From NCBI GenBank assembly GCA_903894475.1, contig CAITQH010000159.1:1-47890 (forward strand): a stretch of 47,890 nucleotides of DNA, in the 5' to 3' direction. The DNA comes from an uncultured beta proteobacterium (GTDB taxonomy: Bacteria; Pseudomonadota; Gammaproteobacteria; Burkholderiales; Burkholderiaceae_C). This document shows positions 42,300-47,890 of this stretch, piece by piece. Under the pieces are notes generated by a model. It was not told the origin of the DNA. It made no database searches and saw nothing but the letters and a program-made list of their open reading frames with translations. The translations under genes were made by a program, and so were the position numbers. Position 1 is the stretch's first letter; each line of letters opens with the position of its first letter.

Positions 42300-44057
42300 A
42301 TGGAAATAGTCACGACCGATGTCGTCATCATTGGTGCCGGGGGCGCGGGCCTGCGAGCCGCCATTGCGCTGGCCGAGACCGACCCGAAGCTGAGCGTTGC
42401 GCTGATCTCCAAGGTCTACCCGATGCGCAGCCACACCTGCGCAGCCGAGGGCGGCGCCGCTGGCGTCATCAAAAAGGACGACAGTTTTGACCTGCACTTT
42501 GACGACACCGTGGGCGGTGGCGACTGGCTCTCGGATCAGGACTGCGTCGAGTACTTCGTGCACGAAGCACCGAAGGAACTGACCCAACTCGAACACTGGG
42601 GTTGCCCCTGGAACCGCGAAGCTGACGGCTCTGTCGCCGTGCGCCCCTTTGGCGGCATGAAGAAGCAGCGCACCTGGTTTGCTGCCGACAAGTCGGGCTT
42701 TCACATTCTGCATACGCTGTTCCAAACAACGCTGCAGTTCCCTTCGATTCAGCGCTTTGACGAATACTTCGCGCTCGATCTGCTGGTCGATGACGGTCGC
42801 TGCCAGGGTGTCACGGCGATGGAAATGCGCAGTGGCATGATCAAGCAGTTCCACGCCAAGTCGGTCATTATTTGCGGTGGCGGCGCGGGTCGCATCTTCC
42901 CCTTCAGCACCAACGGCGCCATCAAGACCGGCGACGGCATGGCACTGGCTTACCGCGCCGGCGTGCCGCTCAAGGACATGGAGTTTGTGCAGTACCACCC
43001 AACCGGTCTGCCCAATACCGGCAGTCTGCTGACCGAAGCCTGCCGCGGTGAAGGCGGCGTGCTGCTCAACAAGAACGGCCGACGCTACCTGCAGGATTAC
43101 GGCATGGGCCCGGAGACACCACTGGGCAAACCGCAACTCAAGACCATGGAACTCGGCCCGCGCGACCGCGTCAGCCAGGCTTACTGGCACGAACTGCAAA
43201 AGGGCAATACCGTGACGACGCCGTGGGGCGAGTGCGTGATGCTCGACATGCGCCACCTCGGTGAAAAATACATCGATGAGCGTCTGCCTCTGGTGCGCGA
43301 ACTGGGTATCGCTTATCTGGGTGTGGACATCGTCAAGGACGCGATTCCAATCCGTCCGGTGGTGCATTACATGATGGGGGGCATCTCCACCAACACCAAG
43401 GCCGCCACGCAGCTGCCCGGTCTGTTTGCCGCAGGCGAATGCGCCTGTGTCAGTCTGAACGGTGCGAACCGGCTTGGCTCCAATTCGCTGGTCGAACTGC
43501 TGGTCTTTGGCAAGAGCGCTGCGCTGTCGGCCATCGCCCACATGCAAGGCCTGCCGAAGCCCAATACGACGGCGTTACAGGCGCGCGCCAACGAGTCGCA
43601 GGCGCGGGTACGCGAACTGTTCTCGCGCACTGACGGCACTGAGTCGATGTCCGGTCTGCGCAAGGAAATGATGGACACGATGGAGAAGAACGCCGGCCTG
43701 TACCGCGAAGAAATCGGTCTGAAGGAAGCGGTTGCCAAGATCGCGGAACTGCGCCAGCGCTACAACAAGGTGGTGCTGCACGACAAGAGCAACGTCTTCA
43801 ACACCGACCTGTTCCAGGTCCTTGAACTCGGCTCCATGCTCGATTGCGCTGAAGCGTTGACGGTAAGCGCTCTGGCGCGCAAGGAATCTCGCGGTGCGCA
43901 CCAACGGCTCGATTACGTCGAGCGTGACGACAAGACCTTCCTGCGCCACAGCATGGCCTATTACCAGGGCCAGCAGGCGCCGCGTCTGGACTATCTGGAC
44001 GTGGTCATTACCAAATCGCCTCCAGGTGTGCGTGACTATTCAGGAGACCACAAATGA
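42300..44057 (+). CDS. frdA: Fumarate reductase flavoprotein subunit
   Basis: A 585-residue subunit that reduces fumarate to succinate on covalently bound FAD. The FAD motif is VVIIGAGGAGLRAAIAL; the covalent His is His45 in PMRSHTCAAEGG, the same position as in E. coli. Substrate-site segments (MEFVQYHPTGLP, TEACRGEGGVLLNKNGRRYL, MGPETPLGKP, HYMMGGI, GANRLGSNSLVEL, ARKESRGAHQR) closely follow E. coli FrdA rather than SdhA. Two small membrane subunits of Frd type follow. Fumarate reduction would serve as an internal electron sink. It overlaps frdB by 4 bases. Confidence 0.96.
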   Translation: MEIVTTDVVIIGAGGAGLRAAIALAETDPKLSVALISKVYPMRSHTCAAEGGAAGVIKKDDSFDLHFDDTVGGGDWLSDQDCVEYFVHEAPKELTQLEHWGCPWNREADGSVAVRPFGGMKKQRTWFAADKSGFHILHTLFQTTLQFPSIQRFDEYFALDLLVDDGRCQGVTAMEMRSGMIKQFHAKSVIICGGGAGRIFPFSTNGAIKTGDGMALAYRAGVPLKDMEFVQYHPTGLPNTGSLLTEACRGEGGVLLNKNGRRYLQDYGMGPETPLGKPQLKTMELGPRDRVSQAYWHELQKGNTVTTPWGECVMLDMRHLGEKYIDERLPLVRELGIAYLGVDIVKDAIPIRPVVHYMMGGISTNTKAATQLPGLFAAGECACVSLNGANRLGSNSLVELLVFGKSAALSAIAHMQGLPKPNTTALQARANESQARVRELFSRTDGTESMSGLRKEMMDTMEKNAGLYREEIGLKEAVAKIAELRQRYNKVVLHDKSNVFNTDLFQVLELGSMLDCAEALTVSALARKESRGAHQRLDYVERDDKTFLRHSMAYYQGQQAPRLDYLDVVITKSPPGVRDYSGDHK

Positions 44058-44806
44058 CTCAGTTGAAAAAGCGTCTGGTCCAGCTGGAAGTGCTGCGCTA
44101 TAACCCGGACACCGACAAAGAGCCGCATTTCCAGAAATATGAACTGATGTGCCCGGAAGAGTGGGTGGTGCTTGACGCTCTCAATGCCGTCAAGGAAACC
44201 ATCGACCCGACCCTGAACTTCCGCTGGTCCTGCCACATGGCAGTCTGCGGCAGCTGCGGCATGATGGTCAACGGCGAGCCCAAGCTCTCCTGCCACGCCT
44301 TTTTGCGCCACTACGAGGGTGTGATCCGGGTCGAACCGCTGGCCAACTTCCCGATCGAGCGCGATCTGGTCACCGTTGCCGATGACTTCATCGACAAACT
44401 CAAACGCGTCAAGCCCTATCTCATTCCCAAGGAAAAGAAGAGCATCGCGGAGGGTGAGTACAAGCAAACACCGGCGCAGCTGATGAAGTACCGACAGTTT
44501 TCGATGTGCATCAACTGTATGCTGTGCTATGCCGCCTGCCCCGAATACGGCTTGCAGCCCAAGTTCATCGGCCCTGCAGCGATTGCCCTGGCACACCGCT
44601 ACAACCAGGATTCACGCGACGGTGGACGCGACGAGCGCCAGGAAGTCATTGCAACCAACGAGGGCGTCTGGGAGTGCTCGTTTGTCGGCGCCTGCTCCGA
44701 AGTGTGTCCGAAGGCCGTGGATCCGGCCAGCGCACTGCAGCAGGTCAAGGTTGCCAGCACCATCGACTGGTTCAAGGAACATCTGTTACCCGGAGGCGCA
44801 AAATGA
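44054..44806 (+). CDS. frdB: Fumarate reductase iron-sulfur subunit
   Basis: A 250-residue protein with three Fe-S clusters: the [2Fe-2S] set (CHMAVCGSCGMMVNGEPKLSC spans it, residues about 60-80), the [4Fe-4S] set CINCMLCYAACP and the [3Fe-4S] set with CSEVCPKAVDP. GPAAIALAHRYNQDSRD is the classic FrdB segment. It carries electrons from the quinol site in FrdCD to FrdA. Its start and end overlap the neighbours by 4 bases each. Confidence 0.96.
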   Translation: MTQLKKRLVQLEVLRYNPDTDKEPHFQKYELMCPEEWVVLDALNAVKETIDPTLNFRWSCHMAVCGSCGMMVNGEPKLSCHAFLRHYEGVIRVEPLANFPIERDLVTVADDFIDKLKRVKPYLIPKEKKSIAEGEYKQTPAQLMKYRQFSMCINCMLCYAACPEYGLQPKFIGPAAIALAHRYNQDSRDGGRDERQEVIATNEGVWECSFVGACSEVCPKAVDPASALQQVKVASTIDWFKEHLLPGGAK

Positions 44807-45195
44807 GCCGCAAACCTTTTGTTCGCGAGGTCTCCAAGACCGGCTGGTACTTGAAGCATCCGCGCTATATGCGCTACATGTCGCGCGAAGTCACATGCAT
44901 CCCGATCGGCGCTTTTGCGCTGCTGCTGGTCTGTGCAGTCGAGCGTCTGGCCCAAGGCCAGCAAGCCTGGGACTCGTTCATCGCGGCCCTCCAAGGCCCC
45001 TGGAGTTTTCTGGGCATGGCAGTGGTTCTGGCTTTTGCCACCTACAACGCGACCAACTGGTTTAACGTGACGCCCAAAGCGATGCCGGTACAAACCGGCG
45101 AGGATTTCCTGGACGGCAAGTACATTGTTGGCGCTCACTACGCGGTGTGGGCCGTAGCCACGCTGGTGGTCTTGTTTTTCGCAGGAGTGCTGTAA
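44803..45195 (+). CDS. frdC: Fumarate reductase membrane subunit C
   Basis: A 130-residue membrane anchor with three predicted helices (about residues 30-50, 65-85 and 108-128). RYMSREVTCIPIGAFALLLVC and NATNWFNVTPKAMPVQTGEDF align by pattern with E. coli FrdC (131 residues, YMLREGT..., TWFELAPKA). With FrdD it makes the quinol site. The ATG at 44803 overlaps the frdB stop, so I reject the longer open frame upstream. Confidence 0.93.
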   Translation: MSRKPFVREVSKTGWYLKHPRYMRYMSREVTCIPIGAFALLLVCAVERLAQGQQAWDSFIAALQGPWSFLGMAVVLAFATYNATNWFNVTPKAMPVQTGEDFLDGKYIVGAHYAVWAVATLVVLFFAGVL

Positions 45196-45197
45196 CC

Positions 45198-45539
45198 ATG
45201 GCCAAGTCGAATAAACCCATTTTCTGGAGCCTGTTTGCCGCTGGTGGTACGCTGGCCGCTTTTCTGGCACCGGTGCTGGCGCTGCTGTTCCTGATGCTGT
45301 CTCTCGGCCATGCGCCTGATCTGCTGAGCTACGCCAAGCTGCACGCCTTTGCGGCCCACTGGTTTGGCAAGCTGTTCCTGATCGGCGTGATCACGCTCTT
45401 TCTGTGGCACGCCGCGCACCGTCTGCGCGTTACCATGTTTGACTTCGGCTTGCGCAAGGATTCACTGGTTGCGATCGTCGTTTACCTGGTGGCCGGCATC
45501 GGCACAATCGTCACCGCCCTGTCGCTGCTCCGAATCTAA
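45198..45539 (+). CDS. frdD: Fumarate reductase membrane subunit D
   Basis: A 113-residue membrane anchor with three helices. KPIFWSLFAAGGTLAAFLAPVLALL matches the E. coli FrdD start (PVFWGLFGAGG...APV), and the middle HAAHRLRVTMFDF matches its HRMHHAMHDL region. The ATG at 45198 lies 2 bases after the frdC stop. It is the last gene of frdABCD; a terminator follows about 107 bases downstream. Confidence 0.93.
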   Translation: MAKSNKPIFWSLFAAGGTLAAFLAPVLALLFLMLSLGHAPDLLSYAKLHAFAAHWFGKLFLIGVITLFLWHAAHRLRVTMFDFGLRKDSLVAIVVYLVAGIGTIVTALSLLRI

Positions 45540-45645
45540 TGGCTTTGTGGGACAGACCGCAGCTACGCGAAGCGAGCCAGCTCTGTTCCGAACTGATTAG
45601 AATGGTGGTGTAATACCCAACCGTCCCGCCTCGTTGCGGCATGGA

Positions 45646-45669
45646 CGCCCCCTTTGGGGGCTTTTTTTT
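45646..45669 (+). terminator. Terminator-like hairpin between frdD and rquA
   Basis: GCCCCC (45647-45652) pairs with GGGGGC (45656-45661) over TTT, followed by eight T residues. It ends only about 12 bases before the TTG start of the next gene. Confidence 0.8.
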
Positions 45670-45680
45670 AAGGTTTTTTC

Positions 45681-46403
45681 TTGAACCCCAAAGAATCCGT
45701 AAGCGCCGCCAGCGCCGAGTCGAGCCTGTCACTGGTGCCGGTTCCCAAGTATCTACAAGAAACTTACTGGTGGGCCTATGTGCACCCGAACGCAGTCCGT
45801 GTTTTCGAGCGCCAATGGCTGGTCAACCTGATCCTGTGGGGCAATTTCGCGCGCTTGCGCGATGCTGCCCTGGACGAACTCAAGGATGCCTCTGACGGCA
45901 AGATCCTGCAGGTGGCCTGCGTCTACGGCGACTTCACCGAGCATGTGCTGAACCGTCTGGGGCCGCAGGGCCATCTGGACGTGATTGATGTGGCGCCGGT
46001 TCAGATCAGGAATCTGCACGACAAGCTGAAGGGGCGGCGCCAGTTGTCGGTGCTGCAACAGGACTCGACCCAGATGCAGTTTGAAGACGCGAGTCGCGAT
46101 GCGGTTGTGGTTTTCTTCCTGCTGCATGAACAACCGCTGGAAGTGCGTCGCAAAACCGTCGCCGAGGCGCTGCGCATCACGCGACCGGGTGGCAAGCTGA
46201 TTTTTGTTGACTACCACCGCCCCAAGGCGTGGAGCCCGTTTCGCTACCTCATGGTGCCAATTCTCAGGTCACTGGAGCCGTTTGCGATGGACCTGTGGCG
46301 CAACGAGATCACGACATGGCTGCCGGCCGACAGCAAGCCTGCCAAAGTCGAGAAGCAGACCTACTTTGGTGGTCTGTACCAAAAAGTCGTGATTACGCGC
46401 TAA
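45681..46403 (+). CDS. rquA: RquA-like rhodoquinone biosynthesis methyltransferase-fold protein
   Basis: A 240-residue SAM-methyltransferase-fold protein. The N-terminal hallmarks I associate with RquA are present: YWWAYVHPNAVRVF (residues 29-42) and ERQWLVNLILWGN (43-55). The glycine-rich motif I is altered to LQVACVYGDFTEH (77-88), followed by LDVIDVAPVQ and a late ITRPGGKLIFVDYHRP. RquA converts ubiquinone to rhodoquinone, the low-potential quinone for fumarate reduction, so its position after frdABCD is strong context support. It starts with TTG preceded by AAGG. A UbiE-like methyltransferase is the main alternative, but the N-terminal block argues against it. Confidence 0.85.
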   Translation: MNPKESVSAASAESSLSLVPVPKYLQETYWWAYVHPNAVRVFERQWLVNLILWGNFARLRDAALDELKDASDGKILQVACVYGDFTEHVLNRLGPQGHLDVIDVAPVQIRNLHDKLKGRRQLSVLQQDSTQMQFEDASRDAVVVFFLLHEQPLEVRRKTVAEALRITRPGGKLIFVDYHRPKAWSPFRYLMVPILRSLEPFAMDLWRNEITTWLPADSKPAKVEKQTYFGGLYQKVVITR

Positions 46404-46412
46404 GGGCAGTCA

Positions 46413-46478
46413 TCGTTGTCATTGCACCGTCGTTGTCATTGCACCGTCGTTGTCATTGCACCCTCGTTGTCATTGCGG
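46413..46478. repeat. Tandem 17-base repeat
   Basis: Unit TCGTTGTCATTGCACCG occurs at 46413, 46430 and 46447 (last base changed), then a partial fourth at 46464. It has no spacer structure and no coding content. Confidence 0.85.
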
Positions 46479-46551
46479 ACCTGATCCGCAATCCAGGCTC
46501 CGCGCTGCACTGTGATAAGGCACTGGATCCCGGGTCGAGCCCGGGATGACA
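46464..46551. repeat. Palindromic intergenic repeat
   Basis: It contains TTGCGGACCTGATCCGCAA (46474-46492), an inverted repeat, and CCCGGGTCGAGCCCGGG (46529-46545), a second one. Starting with TGTCATTGCGG and ending GGGATGACA, it resembles the ends of the dispersed repeat family in this window. Confidence 0.65.
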
Positions 46552-46579
46552 ACTCCCGGGGCCTGGATGACGGTTAGCT

Positions 46580-46756
46580 TCAGGCCACGCGCTCCAGTAC
46601 GAGTACGCCAAAGAAGCCGAGGCCGGCGAACACCACCCATTTGAGGACCAGCAGACCCCAGCGCTTGTAACGGGGCTCGCCGGTGGTGGTGTAGAAGAAA
46701 AAAGAAACGGCAGAACCGAGCAGCAGCAGCAGGATGAGCCAGCGAAAAAGCAGCAT
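46580..46756 (-). CDS. Small membrane protein of 58 residues
   Basis: A short frame between lpxC and the repeat cluster that begins MLLFRWLILLLLLGSAVSF and ends GVLVLERVA. It has two hydrophobic helices (about residues 5-22 and 34-54) joined by a polar turn with TTGEPRYKRWG. It lies 17 bases after the lpxC stop on the same strand, so it is probably co-transcribed. I do not know a function. The clean two-helix pattern and tight spacing support it being real. Confidence 0.65.
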   Translation of the reverse strand: MLLFRWLILLLLLGSAVSFFFYTTTGEPRYKRWGLLVLKWVVFAGLGFFGVLVLERVA

Positions 46757-46773
46757 GGTGAAATCCGTTTCTC

Positions 46774-47697
46774 TTACCAGGCCCGGGCCAGCTGGGCAAA
46801 GCCACTGGGGGCCAGCTTTTCATCCTCAAAGCTCACCACTTCCCAGGCGTCGCTGCGCGCCAGCAGCTCGCGCAGCAGCAGGTTGTTCAGCGCATGGCCC
46901 GAACGAAACGCGCTGTAACTGGCCAGCAGGGGCTTACCCACCAGATAGAGGTCGCCCATGGCATCGAGAATCTTGTGCTTCACAAACTCGTCGTCATAGC
47001 GCAGACCCTCGGCATTGAGCACCTTGTAATCATCCATCACGATCGCGTTGTCCAGTCCACCGCCAAGCGCCAGACCATTGGCACGCATCATCTCCACATC
47101 CTTGGTGAAACCAAAGGTGCGTGCCCGGGCAATATCTTTCGAGTAGGAGCCGCTGCTCATGTCAAACACCACGCGCTGGCCGGTCGCGTCCACCGCCGGA
47201 TGGTCAAAGTCGATTTCGAAACTGAGCTTGTAGCCGTGATAGGGTTGGAGCCGTGCCCACTTTTGCGCCGCGCCCTGCCCCTCCTTCACTTCCACGGTCT
47301 TGAGCAGTCTAATGAAACGCCTTGGTGCATTTTGAAGCTCGATGCCGGCGCTTTGCAGCAGGAACACGAAAGAAGCCGCCGAACCATCGAGTATCGGGAC
47401 TTCTTCCGCGTTGATGTCAACGTACAAATTGTCGACACCCAGGCCGGCGCAGGCCGACATCAAATGTTCAACCGTATGCACCTTGGCGTTGCCATTGGCA
47501 AGCGTGGAGGCCAGCCGGGTATCGGACACCGCTGTGGCTGTAGCCACTATGTCGACCGGCTCCGGCAGGTCAACCCTTCGGAACACGATGCCGGTGTCAG
47601 GCTGCGCCGGGCGCAGCGTGAGTTCGACACGCTGGCCACTGTGCAGACCGACCCCAACGGCGCGGGTCAGTGATTTGAGAGTACGTTGCTTTAGCAC
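46774..47697 (-). CDS. lpxC: UDP-3-O-acyl-N-acetylglucosamine deacetylase
   Basis: A 307-residue zinc enzyme for the committed step of lipid A synthesis. It begins [22 protein letters not shown]. Zinc ligands are the His in TVEHLMSA and the His and Asp in [11 protein letters not shown]; the catalytic Glu is in LVGKPLL-neighbouring core motifs typical of the family ([22 protein letters not shown]). The length equals the family norm (about 305). It lies downstream of ftsZ, the usual order at the end of the dcw cluster in proteobacteria, with a repeat element in the gap. Confidence 0.97.
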   Translation of the reverse strand: MLKQRTLKSLTRAVGVGLHSGQRVELTLRPAQPDTGIVFRRVDLPEPVDIVATATAVSDTRLASTLANGNAKVHTVEHLMSACAGLGVDNLYVDINAEEVPILDGSAASFVFLLQSAGIELQNAPRRFIRLLKTVEVKEGQGAAQKWARLQPYHGYKLSFEIDFDHPAVDATGQRVVFDMSSGSYSKDIARARTFGFTKDVEMMRANGLALGGGLDNAIVMDDYKVLNAEGLRYDDEFVKHKILDAMGDLYLVGKPLLASYSAFRSGHALNNLLLRELLARSDAWEVVSFEDEKLAPSGFAQLARAW

Positions 47698-47740
47698 AGT
47701 CCGATTTTACTTTTTGATTGTCATTACGAGCCTCACCTCT

Positions 47741-47806
47741 GTCATTGCGAGCGCAGCGCGGCAATCCAGGGTCATGGATCGCCACGGCCTGCGGCCTCGC
47801 GATGAC
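47741..47806. repeat. Dispersed palindromic repeat, copy 3 (inverted)
   Basis: It begins GTCATTGCGAGCGCAGCGCG and ends CTCGCGATGAC, so its ends are inverted repeats of each other. Inner blocks CGGCAATCCAG and CATGGATCGCCACGGCC are the reverse complement of copies 1 and 2. A half-end fragment, GTCATTACGAG, precedes it at 47720. Confidence 0.82.
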
Positions 47807-47839
47807 GAGAATGGGAGTGGCCGTGATGACATGACGGAA

Positions 47840-47890
47840 TCAATCCGCCTGTTTGCGCAGGAACGCCGGGATCTCGAAATCATCCATGCC
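47840..47890 (-). CDS. ftsZ: Cell division protein FtsZ, C-terminal tail
   Basis: The last 16 residues plus stop of a minus-strand gene: GMDDFEIPAFLRKQAD. DDFEIPAFLRKQAD is the conserved C-terminal peptide of FtsZ that binds FtsA, ZipA and MinC. Position upstream of lpxC fits the dcw order. The rest is outside the window. Confidence 0.9.
   Translation of the reverse strand, partial: GMDDFEIPAFLRKQAD

Noticed and set aside
42300..45539. Naming the four-gene operon succinate dehydrogenase
   Set aside because: FrdA segments and the two small anchors match E. coli FrdABCD closely in pattern and length, and RquA follows; SdhCD-type anchors were not seen.
46413..46478. Possible CRISPR array
   Set aside because: The repeats are 17 bases, directly adjacent, with no unique spacers and no cas genes nearby.

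Overview
The window reads as a chromosomal segment of a betaproteobacterium of the order Burkholderiales, most like the Rhodoferax/Comamonadaceae group. This is inferred from gene order and protein character (gatCAB divergent from mreBCD-mrdA, lpxC followed by the ftsZ end, an Mtr-type electron conduit, fumarate reductase next to an RquA-like gene); no database search was possible.

Layout. 1-8.8 kb is housekeeping: the pyrE end, a DUF4124 protein, gatCAB (minus strand), then mreBCD-mrdA for cell shape. 9.0-11.5 kb (minus) holds a GMC flavoprotein oxidoreductase and a crotonase-family enzyme. 11.6-15.1 kb is a four-gene MCE/Mla-type lipid transporter operon (STAS-permease fusion, ATPase, MCE protein, auxiliary lipoprotein).

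15.2-42.2 kb is a respiratory island dense in c-type cytochromes: a monoheme cytochrome without an internal Met, an MtrC-like decaheme lipoprotein, an MtrA-like decaheme cytochrome and an MtrB-like porin. After an inserted nucleotidyltransferase-fold gene come two OmcA/MtrC-family decaheme lipoproteins carried on collagen-like Gly-X-Y stalks, a ComEA-like protein, a monoheme cytochrome, a tetraheme lipoprotein, a small exported protein and a hipBA toxin-antitoxin pair. A minus-strand pair follows (tetraheme cytochrome plus membrane monoheme protein), then a decayed cytochrome c5 gene. Last come a hexaheme/four-[4Fe-4S]/NrfD complex and a nine-heme cytochrome fused to a b-type membrane domain, resembling Geobacter CbcL. 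I count 66 heme-binding motifs in the intact genes. Six FNR-like boxes (TTGAT-N4-ATCAA or close variants) lie in front of six of these transcription units.

42.3-46.4 kb holds frdABCD fumarate reductase followed by an RquA-like methyltransferase (rhodoquinone synthesis). 46.4-47.9 kb holds short repeats, a 58-residue membrane protein, lpxC and the ftsZ end.

How the genes may work together (inference): quinol is oxidised by the CbcL-like protein and/or the NrfD-type complex, electrons pass through periplasmic cytochromes to MtrA-MtrB-MtrC and the stalked decaheme proteins outside the cell, and when no external acceptor is present rhodoquinol feeds fumarate reductase. The unusual point is the pairing of a Shewanella-style outer-membrane conduit with Geobacter-style inner-membrane quinol oxidoreductases; I see no CymA-like NapC/NrfH-type tetraheme quinol dehydrogenase gene here.
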